From contig CM026403.1 of the NCBI GenBank assembly GCA_014843695.1, forward strand, positions 72,618,152 through 72,682,151: a DNA stretch of 64,000 nt, given 5' to 3'. The position numbers and the translations under genes were made by a program. The notes below the pieces were generated by a model that was given only the letters and a program-made list of their open reading frames with translations, searched no databases and was not told the origin of the DNA. Below are positions 11,496-24,224 of the stretch, piece by piece. Within the stretch, counting starts at the first letter, position 1, and every line of letters begins with the position of its first letter. The DNA is from Archivesica marissinica. Its lineage: Eukaryota; Mollusca; Bivalvia; Venerida; Vesicomyidae.

Positions 11496-11836
11496 AAATG
11501 GCATAAGATAATTACATATTATATTATAAATATATTATATCTTAACTACATGTATAATGGAATCTGGATTTTAAATATAGAATACTAAGTAAAAGTTGTA
11601 AATACAATGTACACTGAATACAGGGACGATTACTTAGAGCTTTATAAGCTTATAGCCGAGTTGTTATCCTACTACACCTGTTAATGGTGTAATGTATTGA
11701 AGATCTTATCAGTGTTGTTTGCACAAACAGTTGTTGCAAATGTACGAATAATTGCTATAACTGGCGACGTTGTCGTAGCTGTGCACATTGGAAACTTGGC
11801 CCATACATACATAGAACCATCAAACACTCATGCACA

Positions 11837-11990
11837 GACGAATCTGTAGTCCAGTGCTAACACGCTGCACTGGTAATGCAGGGATCGCAGGTTCAATACC
11901 TCATCTGACCCTAATAAAATTAACAGTTATCCTAAGATGGGACTTTAAACCGAAGTCTCGTGTCAGTGCTATACACCGTATAAAATCTTA
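11837..11990 (+). mobile_element. tRNA-derived SINE, family B, 3'-truncated
   Basis: The head TCTGTAGTCCAGTGCTAACA has box A, followed by the box B GGTTCAATACC and the body CTGACCCTAATAAAATTAAC and GGGACTTTAAACCGA. It matches the family B copies at 20975, 29597, 45850, 51747 and 52454 but stops after the TACACCGT block. It lies in intron 4. Confidence 0.8.
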
Positions 11991-12430
11991 TATTTCCAGG
12001 CATTTGGGGAGGGCCAATCGCTAATGTGGTTAAGAAGTTTTGCCATTTTCTAATTTGCTATTTATATCAATGCTTGATATTTGATAAATATTATGCATCA
12101 TCATCGCCGCATGTATAAAAGCTATGGAATATTATTATACTATATAATAATTCTTGTGTTTCAAGAAATACAGTAAGAACTAATTTACATAGGAAAAGTT
12201 GAACAAAGTAAGCGTAAACTCAACAAAACCTACCTATCTACTTACCCAGCTGCAAAGTAAATATGAAATTAGGTGTCTATACAAAGTAAATTCTGTTTTA
12301 TGTATTTGATCACCTGAATATTTATAAAATATTTGAATGAAGATATTTTACAGAGAGAATTCTTACTTACATCCGTCTACTGTTATCTAACAAGGGGTCC
12401 TGTCACAAGCTGAGGCGAGGTAAAACTCAC

Positions 12431-13067
12431 AATGTCTGAATTCTGACCTTGCATATCAAAGCGTACATTCAGACTGGAACCAGTACTTGAACTTCTATGG
12501 GTACCATAGCCATCGAGAATGGTTCCAGGACCTAATGGAACACTAGAATAACCTGCATCTAGTGAGACAGTCTGAGAAATTACATCATAATGCTGGGGTA
12601 ATCCAAGACCTAGTCCATTATGAACACTACCCGATGCCAGGGAATGAGTATCATACAAGTGTGAGTGTAAAATCACATTGTGCTGCTCCACTGGCACTTC
12701 TCTCAGTTCACCTGCACATGGTCCGCTGCTCGCTCTACCTGTTCTCACATTTGTGTCTTTGGATATTTGTGTTTTTAATGCTGGAAGAGCAGGAAGCGAT
12801 CTCCTACCAGCTGTGTTTGACTTTGATACAGCTTTTGTGTCACTTTCTTGTTTGCTACCTTTTGTAGATTTCAATTTAGTTATTGGTTTTCGTGTTGTCC
12901 GCTGTTGAGTGTGCGAACTAGCATTCAACAGCTGTACCTGGCTTATAGACCTCACTGTGTTTGGTCTACTTGTGGTACTTTGATTACTTTTTAAACTAGT
13001 TCTGCTGGCAGACGACTGTGTTCTGTTATTAGTTTTCGTCATTTTTACTACATTTTTCACAATGACA

Positions 13068-13112
<45 letters not shown>

Positions 13113-13318
13113 CGTTTTGGCTGGATAGAATTATTTTGATTATGTGTTATACTTTGTGGAGTATTTAACATATACTTTGTAGGGGAAGTTTCTGTCGGGT
13201 TGTTGTTTGAGACCAGTCTAATTTCGAGACAACAACAGACGAGGGCTTCACAGTCTGCACAACATGTGCAGCAGCCACCATCACAACACGCGCAGTCTTT
13301 CGTGCAGCATGGAAAAAT
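12431..13318 (-). CDS. Exon 4: Cys-rich start, polyalanine, Ser/Thr-rich linker
   Basis: An 888-nt exon (296 codons, phase 0 at both ends), from the acceptor TTGTATCACAG before ATT to the donor ATT/GTGAGT. The frame is open throughout. The first 30 residues contain about 13 Cys in CC and CxCC patterns (C-C-x3-C-x-C-C, then GGCCTCC, then CCC), matching the style of exons 2, 3 and 5. Polyalanine follows at about joined residues 173-186, then a Ser/Thr/Asn/Arg-rich, probably disordered region and a Gly/His/Ser-rich end. If the GTGAGT donor is not used, the frame runs on for 15 codons to TAA at 12385-12383, which would give a shorter protein ending here. The in-frame, phase-matched join to exon 5 makes splicing the better reading. 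Confidence 0.8.
13070..13111 (-). repeat. Uninterrupted (GCA)14 trinucleotide repeat in exon 4
   Basis: Fourteen identical GCA codons on the gene strand encode polyalanine. The lack of synonymous interruptions means the tract is probably length-variable between alleles. Read in another frame it would be (CAG)n. Confidence 0.95.
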
Positions 13319-13442
13319 CTGTGATACAAAGCATTTAAGTATATTTATGCATACTTAGAATAGATCAAATACATCATTTTACTTATATTTAGAGTTAGAG
13401 AATAGATTTACAGCACAACACAATATTGTGGGGTAAAATACT

Positions 13443-16400
13443 TCCTCCACCTCCCTTCCCTAGTGGACAGTACAGTATTTCCTAATGCCACCATCCACCT
13501 CCCTTCCCTAGTGGACAGTACAGTATTTCCTATCCTCCACCTCCCTTCCCTAGTGGACAGTACAGTATTTCCTAATGCCACCCTCCACCTCCCTTCCCTA
13601 GTGGACAGTACAGTATTTCCTAATGCCACCCTCCACCTCCCTTCCCTAGTGGACAGTACAGTATTTCCTACCCTCCACCTCCCTTCCCTAGTGGACAGTA
13701 CAGTATTTCCTAATGCCACCATCCACCTCCCTTCCCTAGTGGACAGTACAGTATTTCCTACCCTCCACCTCCCTTCCCTAGTGGACAGTACAGTATTTCC
13801 TACCCTCCACCTCCCTTCCCTAGTGGACAGTACAGTATTTCCTACCCTCCACCTCCCTTCCCTAGTGGACAGTACAGTATTTCCTACCCTCCACCTCCCT
13901 TCCCTAGTGGACAGTACAGTATTTCCTAATGCCACCATCCACCTCCCTTCCCTAGTGGACAGTACAGTATTTCCTACCTCCACCTCCCTTCCTAGTGGAC
14001 AGTACAGTATTTCCTAATGCCACCATCCACCTCCCTTCCCTAGTGGACAGTACAGTATTTCCTAATGCCACCCTCCACCTCCCTTCCCTAGTGGACAGTA
14101 CAGTATTTCCTACCCTCCACCTCCCTTCCCTAGTGGACAGTACAGTATTTCCTACCCTCCACCCCTTCCCTAGTGGACAGTACAGTATTTCCTAATGCCA
14201 CCATCCACATCCCTTCCCTAGTGGACAGTACAGTATTTCCTACCCTCCACCTCCCTTCCCTAGTGGACAGTACAGTATTTCCTACCCTCCACCTCCCTTC
14301 CCTAGTGGACAGTACAGTATTTCCTACCCTCCACCTCCCTTCCCTAGTGGACAGTACAGTATTTCCTACCATCCACCTCCCTTCCCTAGTGGACAGTACA
14401 GTATTTCCTAATGCCACCATCCACCTCCCTTCCCTAGTGGACAGTACAGTATTTCCTACCCTCCACCTCCCTTCCCTAGTGGACAGTACAGTATTTCCTA
14501 CCATCCACCTCCCTCCCTAGTGGACAGTACAGTATTTCCTAATGCCACCCTCCACCTCCCTTCCCTAGTGGACAATACATTATTTCCTAATGCCACCATC
14601 CACCTCCCTTCCCTAGTGGACAGTACAGTATTTCCTACCCTCCACCTCCCTTCCCTAGTGGACAGTACAGTATTTCCTACCCTCCACCTCCCTTCCCTAG
14701 TGGACAGTACAGTATTTCCTACCCTCCACCTCCCTTCCCTAGTGGACAGTACAGTATTTCCTACCCTCCACCTCCCTTCCCTAGTGGACAGTACAGTATT
14801 TCCTACCCTCCACCTCCCTTCCCTAGTGGACGGTACAGTATTTCCTAATGCCACCCTCCACCTCCCTTCCATAGTGGACAATACAGTATTTCCCAATGCC
14901 ACCATCCGCCTCCCTTCCCTAGTGGACAGTACAGTATTTCCTAATGCCACCCTCCACCTCCTTTCCCTAATGGACAGTACAGTATTTCCTAATGCCACCA
15001 TCCACCTGCCTTCCCTAGTGGACAGTACAGTATTTCCTACCCTCCACCTCCCTTCCCTAGTGGACAGTACAGTATTTCCTACCCTCCACCTCCCTTCCCT
15101 AGTGGACAGTACAGTATTTCCTACCATCCACCTCCCTTCCCTAGTGGACAGTACAGTATTTCCTACCCTCCACCTCCCTTCCCTAGTGGATAGTACAGTA
15201 TTTCCTAATGCCACCATCCACCTCCCTTCCCTAGTGGACAGTACAGTATTTCCTAATGCCACCATCCACCTCCCTTCCCTAGTGGACAGTACAGTATTTC
15301 CTAATGCCACCATCCACCTCCCTTCCCTAGTGGACAGTACAGTATTTCCTAGCCTCCACCTCCCTTCCCTAGTGGACAGTACAGTATTTCCTAGCCTCCA
15401 CCTCCCTTCCCTAGTGGACAGTACAGTATTTCCTACCCTCCACCTCCCTTCCCTAGTGGACAGTACAGTATTTCCTAATGCCACCTCCACCTCCCTTCCC
15501 TAGTGGACAGTACAGTATTTCCTACCCTCCACCTCCCTTCCCTAGTTGACAGTACAGTATTTCCTACCCTCCACCTCCCTTCCCTAGTGGACAGTACAGT
15601 ATTTCCTAACCTCCACCTCCCTTCCCTAGTGGACAGTACAGTATTTCCTAATGCCACCCTCCACCTCCCTTCCCTAGTGGACAGTACAGTATTTCCTACC
15701 CTCCACCTCCCTTCCCTAGTGGACAGTACAGTATTTCCTACCCTCCACCTTCCTTCCCTAGTGGACAGTACAGTATTTCCTACCATCCACCTCCCTTCCC
15801 TAGTGGACAGTACAGTATTTCCTACCCTCCACCTCCCTTCCCTAGTGGACGGTACAGTATTTCCTAATGCCACCCTCCACCTCCCTTCCATAGTGGACAA
15901 TACAGTATTTCCCAATGCCACCATCCGCCTCCCTTCCCTAGTGGACAGTACAGTATTTCCTAATGCCACCCTCCACCTCCCTTCCCTAATGGACAGTACA
16001 GTATTTCCTAATGCCACCATCCACCTGCCTTCCCTAGTGGACAGTACAGTATTTCCTACCCTCCACCTCCCTTCCCTAGTGGACAGTACAGTATTTCCTA
16101 CCCTCCACCTCCCTTCCCTAGTGGACAGTACAGTATTTCCTACCATCCACCTCCCTTCCCTAGTGGACAGTACAGTATTTCCTACCCTCCACCTCCCTTC
16201 CCTAGTGGATAGTACAGTATTTCCTAATGCCACCATCCACCTCCCTTCCCTAGTGGACAGTACAGTATTTCCTAATGCCACCATCCACCTCCCTTCCCTA
16301 GTGGACAGTACAGTATTTCCTAATGCCACCATCCACCTCCCTTCCCTAGTGGACAGTACAGTATTTCCTAGCCTCCACCTCCCTTCCCTAGTGGACAGTA

Positions 16401-18598
16401 CAGTATTTCCTACCCTCCACCTCCCTTCCCTAGTGGACAGTACAGTATTTCCTAATGCCACACTCCACCTCCCTTCCCTAGTGGACAGTACAGTATTTCC
16501 TACCCTCCACCTCCCTTCCCTAGATGACAGTACAGTATTTCCTACCCTCCACCTCCCTTCCCTAGTGGACAGTACAGTATTTCCTACCCTCCACCTCCCT
16601 TCCCTAGTGGACAGTACAGTATTTCCTAGCCTCCATCCTCCCTTCCCTAGTGGACAGTACAGTATTTCCTAATGCCACCATCCACCTCCCTTCCCTAGTG
16701 GACAGTACAGTATTTCCTACCCTCCACCTCCCTTCCCTAGTGGACAGTACAGTATTCCTACCCTCCACCTCCCTTCCCTAGTGGACAGTACAGTATTTCC
16801 TAATGCCACCCTCCACCTCCCTTCCCTAGTGGACAGTACAGTATTTCCTACCCTCCACCTCCTTCCCTAGTGGACAGTACAGTATTTCCTACCCTCCACC
16901 TTCCTTCCCTAGTGGACAGTACAGTATTTCCTACCATCCACCTCCCTTCCCTAGTGGACAGTACAGTATTTCCTACCCTCCACCTCCCTTCCCTAGTGGA
17001 CGGTACAGTATTTCCTAATGCCACCCTCCACCTCCCTTCCATAGTGGACAATACAGTATTTCCCAATGCCACCATCCGCCTCCCTTCCCTAGTGGACAGT
17101 ACAGTATTTCCTAATGCCACCCTCCACCTCCCTTCCCTAATGGACAGTACAGTATTTCCTAATGCCACCATCCACCTGCCTTCCCTAGTGGACAGTACAG
17201 TATTTCCTACCCTCCACCTCCCTTCCCTAGTGGACAGTACAGTATTTCCTACCCTCCACCTCCCTTCCCTAGTGGACAGTACAGTATTTCCTACCATCCA
17301 CCTCCCTTCCCTAGTGGACAGTACAGTATTTCCTACCCTCCACCTCCCTTCCCTAGTGGATAGTACAGTATTTCCTAATGCCACCATCCACCTCCCTTCC
17401 CTAGTGGACAGTACAGTATTTCCTAATGCCACCATCCACCTCCCTTCCCTAGTGGACAGTACAGTATTTCCTAATGCCACCATCCACCTCCCTTCCCTAG
17501 TGGACAGTACAGTATTTCCTAGCCTCCACCTCCCTTCCCTAGTGGACAGTACAGTATTTCCTACCCTCCACCTCCCTTCCCTAGATGACAGTACAGTATT
17601 TCCTACCCTCCACCTCCCTTCCCTAGTGGACAGTACAGTATTTCCTACCCTCCACCTCCCTTCCCTAGTGGACAGTACAGTATTTCCTAGCCTCCACCTC
17701 CCTTCCCTAGTGGACAGTACAGTATTTCCTAATGCCACCATCCACCTCCCTTCCCTAGTGGACAGTACAGTATTTCCTACCCTCCACCTCCCTTCCCTAG
17801 TGGACAGTACAGTATTTCCTAATGCCACCATCCGCCGCCCTTCCCTAGTGGACAGTACAGTATTTCCTAATGCCACCCTCCACCTCCCTTCCCTAGTGGA
17901 CAGTACAGTATTTCCTACCCTCCACCTCCCTTCCCTAGTGGACAGTACAGTATTTCCTACCCTCCACCTTCCTTCCCTAGTGGACAGTACAGTATTTCCT
18001 ACCATCCACCTCCCTTCCCTAGTGGACAGTACAGTATTTCCTACCCTCCACCTCCCTTCCCTAGTGGACAGTACAGTATTTCCTACCCTCCACCTCCCTT
18101 CCCTAGTGGACAGTACAGTATTTCCTACCCTCCACCTCCCTTCCCTAGTGGACAGTACAGTATTTCCTACCCTCCACCTCCCTTCCCTAGTGGACAGTAC
18201 AGTATTACCTACCCTCCACCTCCCTTCCCTAGTGGACAGTACAGTATTTCCTACCCTCCACCTCCCTTCCCTAGTGGACAGTACAGTATTTCCTAATGCC
18301 ACCATCCACCTCCCTTCCCTAGTGGACAGTACAGTATTTCCTACCCTCCACCTCCCTTTCCTAGTGGACAGTACAGTATTTCCTAGCCTCCACCTCCCTT
18401 CCCTAGTGGACAGTACAGTATTTCCTACCCTCCACCTCCCTTCCCTAGTGGACAGTATACAGTATTTCCTACCCTCCACCTCCCTTCCCTAGTGGACAGT
18501 ACAGTATTTCCTAATGCCACCATCCACCTCCCTTCCCTAGTGGACAGTACAGTATTTCCTACCCTCCACCTCCCTTTCCTAGTGGACAGTACAGTATT
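13443..18598. repeat. 42/48-bp minisatellite, 5.2 kb, with higher-order structure, intron 3
   Basis: Units of CCACCTCCCTTCCCTAGTGG plus ACAGTACAGTATTTCCTA, alternating between a 42-bp form and a 48-bp form with an extra ATGCCA. Both lengths are divisible by three, so open frames of up to 543 codons arise on both strands. A set of diagnostic variants (GGACGGTAC, CATAGTGGACAATAC, CCATCCGCC, CCCTAATGG, CACCTGCC) recurs in the same order from about 14827, 15846 and 16997. Confidence 0.95.
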
Positions 18599-18599
18599 T

Positions 18600-19090
18600 A
18601 CAAAAATTACAGACTGAATCAAAATAAGTAAATGTTAACCCATGACCTTCAACAAAGACATACTGATAAACCACAATTTTATGGAGGGCATCTGTGTCAT
18701 CAAGGTGGTTGTCCAGATATTGGAGGAAATACTGCATGGAAGGATGCTTTTCATGCCTTGATACCTATAGGATCGTATCACAATGCAATGGTACATTTCA
18801 CAGATAAAACATGCATCAAAATGCACAAACCATTGATTGTGGTTTCAAAATGTTTATGATATTTTTGTTTCTCTTTCAACCAAACAGAATTTATAGTTAC
18901 ATACACCCATGCTACACTGCAGATCTTGTAACTGCAAAGTGAGAGATCTATGCACACACAATTAGTAGAATTAATGATTATAATCCAATACAAGCTGTCT
19001 ATATAGTGAAATAATGATAGGACAGAACACAAACATCAACAGTGCATTTCAATCAATTTGCACTTTATGTTGTACCAACTTTTCATAGTA
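18600..19090. other. Unique intronic sequence, no supported gene
   Basis: Lies between two large arrays within predicted intron 3. A 75-codon plus-strand frame (18632-18859) is aperiodic but has no recognised motif. No minus-strand Cys-rich exon is visible. Confidence 0.4.
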
Positions 19091-19094
19091 AAGA

Positions 19095-20597
19095 TGGTTT
19101 GATGCATCTGGTGGCAGAGGGTGAGTGTGTGACAGTTAGATGGTTTGATGCATCTGATGGCAGAGGGTGAGTGTGTGACAGTTAGATGGTTTGATGCATC
19201 TGGTGGCAGAGGGTGAGTGTGTGACAGTTAGATGGTTTGATGCATCTGGTGGCAGAGGGTGAGTGTGTGACAGTTAGATGGTTTGATGCATCTGGTGGCA
19301 GAGGGCGAGTGTGTGACAGTTAGATGGTTTGATGCATCTGGTGGCAGAGGGCGAGTGTGTGACAGTTAGATGGTTTGATGCATCTGGTGGCAGAGGGGGA
19401 GTGTGTGACAGTTAGATGGTTTGATGCATCTGGTGGCAGAGGGCGAGTGTGTGACAGTTAAATAAATGGTTTGATGCATCTGGTGGCAGAGGGTGAGTGT
19501 GTGACAGTTAGATGGTTTGATGCATCTGGTGGCAGAGGGTGAGTGTGTGACAGTTAGATGGTTTGATGCATCTGGTGGCAGAGGGCGAGTGTGTGACAGT
19601 TAGATGGTTTGATGCATCTGGTGGCAGAGGGTGAGTGTGTGACAGTTAGATGGTTTGATGCATCTGGTGGCAGAGGGCGAGTGTGTGACAGTTAGATGGT
19701 TTGATGCATCTGGTGGCAGAGGGTGAGTGTGTGACAGTTAGATGGTTTGATGCATCTGGTGGCAGAGGGTGAGTGTGTGACAGTTAGATGGTTTGATGCA
19801 TCTGGTGGCAGAGGGTGAGTGTGTGACAGTTAGATGGTTTGATGCATCTGGTGGCAGAGGGTGAGTGTGTGACAGTTAGATGGTTTGATGCATCTGGTGG
19901 CAGAGGGTGAGTGTGTGACAGTTAGATGGTTTGATGCATCTGGTGGCAGAGGGTGAGTGTGTGACAGTTAGATGGTTTGATGCATCTGGTGGCAGAGGGT
20001 GAGTGTGTGACAGTTAGATGGTTTGATGCATCTGGTGGCAGAGGGCGAGTGTGTGACAGTTAGATGGTTTGATGCATCTGGTGGCAGAGGGGGAGTGTGT
20101 GACAGTTAGATGGTTTGATGCATCTGGTGGCAGAGGGCGAGTGTGTGACAGTTAAATAAATGGTTTGATGCATCTGGTGGCAGAGGGTGAGTGTGTGACA
20201 GTTAGATGGTTTGATGCATCTGGTGGCAGAGGGTGTGTGTGACAGTTAGATGGTTTGATGCATCTGGTGGCAGAGGGCGAGTGTGTGACAGTTAGATGGT
20301 TTGATGCATCTGGTGGCAGAGGGTGAGTGTGTGACAGTTAGATGGTTTGATGCATCTGGTGGCAGAGGGCGAGTGTGTGACAGTTAGATGGTTTGATGCA
20401 TCTGGTGGCAGAGGGTGAGTGTGTGACAGTTAGATGGTTTGATGCATCTGGTGGCAGAGGGTGAGTGTGTGACAGTTAGATGGTTTGATGCATCTGGTGG
20501 CAGAGGGTGAGTGTGTGACAGTTAGATGGTTTGATGCATCTGGTGGCAGAGGGTGAGTGTGTGACAGTTAGATGGTTTGATGCATCTGGTGGCACAC
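19095..20597. repeat. 46-bp minisatellite, about 32 copies, about 693-bp higher-order period
   Basis: The unit is GATGGTTTGATGCATCTGG followed by a 27-bp remainder ending GTGTGTGACAGTTA. A rare variant with AAATAAATGG occurs at 19460 and 20153, and the preceding GGGGGAGTG variant recurs at the same spacing, so a block of about 15 units has been duplicated. Confidence 0.95.
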
Positions 20598-20599
20598 AC

Positions 20600-20974
20600 C
20601 ACATGACATGAGAGTGAAGAATGTTGTACTGTATACTAGTTCACAAGTATTTAAAATCACATATTGCACATACATAAATTGTGCTGCACATCCTGATATT
20701 CTAAGGAGCAACAGGGCCTGAATAAGAGGGTGATTTGAGAAAAGTAGTCTATAGAATATATTGAGGATACCGACTCAAACTTAGAGAAGTAGTCTATATG
20801 ATATATAGAGGATGTCGACTCAAATTGTTAGTCAAATGTTAAAAATTGGCAACAAATGGACAGGTTTCATTAAAAAATTTAATTAGTAAATGGATATTAT
20901 TTACAAAATTGACAGTGATGGCATCAACAAGTTATGTCTAGGATAAATTTAAATATTAATGTTTTGAAATTTTG
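20600..20974. other. AT-rich intronic sequence with a short duplication
   Basis: An imperfect duplication of about 58 bp around AGTAGTCTATA...GACTCAAA lies near 20737-20826. Nothing else is recognised. Confidence 0.4.
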
Positions 20975-21227
20975 AGTGTTTTTACGTCGCTACCGGTTGC
21001 CCATATGAGTGACGCCTCCTGAAGAGATTAGTTGTTTTAGATTTTTGGAGGATAGTGCAATGATACAGACAGAGACCCATTCCAGAGACTCCTCTGGTTC
21101 TTTTACGTGTACAGTGTAAAGCACTGAAAGACTGTTAATTTTATTAGGGTCAGATGGGGATCGAACCTGTGATCCTTGAATTACCAGTCTCAACGTGTTA
21201 ACCACTGGACTACAGATCCGTCTGTAC
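20975..21227 (-). mobile_element. tRNA-derived SINE, family B, near full length
   Basis: On the minus strand: head GGATCTGTAGTCCAGTGG, TTAACACG, box B GGTTCGATCC, body TAATAAAATTAACAGTC, GAACCAGAGGAG, TCCTCCAAAAATC, and 3' end GGTAGCGACG. Box A and box B are both well preserved. Confidence 0.85.
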
Positions 21228-21244
21228 AATTTTCAGACAAAATA

Positions 21245-21391
21245 TTGTCGAGTAAGATACACTGGCCATTGTAAATTACTCCTATTCAGATATGGTCCAG
21301 TAAGATACACTGGCCATTGTAAATTACTCCTATTCAGACATTGTCCAGTAAGATACACTGGCCATTGTAAATTACTCCTATTCAGATATTG
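21245..21391. repeat. 48-bp tandem triplicate
   Basis: Three copies of AGTAAGATACACTGGCCATT followed by GTAAATTACTCCTATTCAGA. Confidence 0.9.
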
Positions 21392-21662
21392 TATTTAATG
21401 GTCATATTGTGTAACTTAACCCTATTACGTTGAAAGTTATTAAATTGTTACCGTAAGATGACGCAATCACGCGCATTCTCACTTCTCCCCAAAAATTGGG
21501 TCTAGCCCGAGTCCTTTATTCTTTCTTCAAATTTGTGCACCCATTACTTGACTAGCCATATTGGTGCTTGCTTGGACATTGGAATTGGGTATGTCCTACC
21601 TAAACTTAGAGATATATGGAACTGGTCCTCCAAAATGTCCACATATAAATCCCTGGTATAAC

Positions 21663-21895
21663 TAGTTTAAACTTTATTTATTTTACAACGATTGCGAAGC
21701 AAGTTTTAACAACTTATATTAATAACTCTCGTTGGCGCGGATGAAAGTGTAAATTGTATATGTGATCATTCGTGTGGGAGGAAACCGGACCTGGAGAAAA
21801 CCCACCTGTCCGATCTGGCGACCACTGTACCATCTCACATACTTCTCGAACCCGGGCTTCATTGGTGAGAAGCGAGTGTGCTAATGTGCTAGTGA
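21663..21895 (-). mobile_element. tRNA-derived SINE, family A, with flanking module
   Basis: Reverse copy of the 3508 and 4643 SINEs: AACGATTGCGAAGCAAG, TCTGGCGACCACTG, then the degenerate head with AGCGAGTGTGCTAATG. The adjacent 21605-21662 is the reverse of the module at 4861-4900, so the pair moved or duplicated together. Confidence 0.8.
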
Positions 21896-22195
21896 ACTTA
21901 AACGGTCAAAATATCTCCTAGGATCTCCTTGTGTTTGATAATAGGTTGCGACATACTAGCAAGGGCATGTTGATGCATACTACCTTCCTTCATGTTGTGT
22001 TCCTCGTTTGTGGAAAGCTCATATTTCATTTGCTTGTTAAAGGTACACTGAAAATTGGGTGCGAACACAACTAGGTTCAAATGCACAACGACTTGAGCCC
22101 AATAATCATGTGACAATAATACCATCACAAAGCAATAGAACAATAATATACTCAGCATTTTGAAACCACAATTTAAGGTTGAAGTACAAATAATG

Positions 22196-22410
22196 TTAAG
22201 GAGGCCGTAATATAAACTGATGTGACATCGCTTCACTGTACGCCAAGTATACGAAGGTAATATAAACTGATGTGACATCGCTTCACTGTACGCCAAGTAT
22301 ACGAAGGTAATATAAACTGATGTGACATCGCTTCACTGTACGCCAAGTATACGAAGGTAATATAAACTGATGTGACATCGCTTCACTGTACACCAATTAT
22401 ACGAAGGTAA
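22196..22410. repeat. About 50-bp tandem repeat, 4 copies
   Basis: The unit is TATAAACTGATGTGACATCG plus CTTCACTGTACGCCAAG and TATACGAAGG. The fourth copy has two substitutions. Confidence 0.92.
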
Positions 22411-22639
22411 TAAAAACAAAATTGAGATTTTCATTATCACATCATTGTACATTATGGCCAATTAAAAAATATAAGACAATTCAGATTTTCACATGACAAC
22501 GTTTTACATTTAATATGGCTTATGGAGAAATACAACAATATTGAGATGATCACTTCAAAATAAGATGAATTGAAAAATACAAAAGTCACACTGAAATTTT
22601 ATTCCAGTTGTAACAAAATAATTTTATATTTTTGCTACA

Positions 22640-23285
22640 TGGAACACAGTTTGGAACACAGTTTGGAACTCAGTTTGGAACACAGTTTGGAACACAGTTT
22701 GGAACACAGTTTGGAACACAGTTTGGAACTCAGTTTGGAACTCAGTTTGGAACACAGTTTGGAACTCAGTTTGGAACACAGTTTGGAACTCAGTTTGGAA
22801 CACAGTTTGGAACTCAGTTTGGAACACAGTTTGGAACACAGTTTGGAACTCAGTTTGGAACTCAGTTTGGAACTCAGTTTGGAACTCAGTTTGGAACACA
22901 GTTTGGAACTCAGTTTGGAACACAGTTTGGAACTCAGTTTGGAACTCAGTTTGGAACACAGTTTGGAACACAGTTTGGAACTCAGTTTGGAACTCAGTTT
23001 GGAACTCAGTTTGGAACACAGTTTGGAACTCAGTTTGGAACTCAGTTTGGAACTCAGTTTGGAACACAGTTTGGAACTCAGTTTGGAACACAGTTTGGAA
23101 CTCAGTTTGGAACCAGTTTGGAACACAGTTTGGAACTCAGTTTGGAACCAGTTTGGAACTCAGTTTGGAACACAGTTTGGAACTCAGTTTGGAACTCAGT
23201 TTGGAACTCAGTTTGGAACACAGTTTGGAACTCAGTTTGGAACACAGTTTGGAACTCAGTTTGGAACACAGTTTGGAACACAGTT
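22640..23285. repeat. 12-bp minisatellite, about 54 copies
   Basis: The units GGAACACAGTTT and GGAACTCAGTTT are interspersed in a binary-looking order, with two CCAGTTT variants. It is open in several frames on both strands (up to 259 codons) purely because of its 12-bp period. Confidence 0.97.
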
Positions 23286-23289
23286 AGAC

Positions 23290-24190
23290 AATTTAAACAC
23301 TACCCGTACTGGTAATCAATTTTGTCTATATTTATTTTATTTTTCTTAAATCAATAAAATTCAAATCATCTATCATTATATTTTTACTTCTTGGATTGAA
23401 GAATCATTCTGCTAAGTTAATAATTAGTCTAGAAGAGAAACATGGGAAGCTTTAGAAACCTGGTCTATAAAGAGGATTCAGGAATGAACATGAAGCTAGA
23501 GCCTATAGCATGCAAGTGTAATATTTCATACAAAAGCTATCAAAGCAGGAACTAATAAAAGTGCCATTCAGAGATATGGTGCTTAATTAAAGACAAATGC
23601 ATTACTGGTTCAAATCAATCTGGATATTTCAATGTCATTTCAAGATATTTGTTTAAACACCATTCTGCAGGATTATTTTCAGAAGAAACAATGTATTTTC
23701 TAACATCTGTGTGCAAACAGAATTGAGGAGGACAAAATAAGTCTTATTGTGATTCCAACATTACTTTTAGCAATGTACATAATTATATAGTGTGTCAAAA
23801 TGTCTCTAACAATATCAAAGGTATGGTGCACCCACAAAGTGTACGTGCACACACAAATTTCATTTGTGGGTAAACGCACAATTATTTTAGGTACTTGCAT
23901 ATATTTTGTGGGTGCACCAAAACATTTTTGTTTTCATATATAATAAACACAAGAATCACACTATTAATATACATTGTTGTACCATGGATAACGCAAACAA
24001 AATATCCATACAAATATTCAAATTCTAAGCTAGAATATATGAATATGGATAATATATGAATATGGATGTAAAACTTAAAATCATACTTGAAATATCCAGA
24101 CATAAGAAAATATAGTTTGGTGAATATTAGTATGACTGAATTCTTGAAATAACCCTTTCAACCCCATTCCATTATGGACTCCTCTACCAT

Positions 24191-24224
<34 letters not shown>

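Noticed and set aside
13408..18492. Several 300-540 codon frames on both strands
   Set aside because: The 42/48-bp repeat units are multiples of three without stops. Overlapping opposite-strand frames and perfect periodicity argue against genes.
22570..23349. 163-259 codon frames rich in Leu-Glu-His-Ser, Phe-Gly-Thr-Gln or Ser-Lys-Leu
   Set aside because: Artefacts of a 12-bp array, open in four frames.
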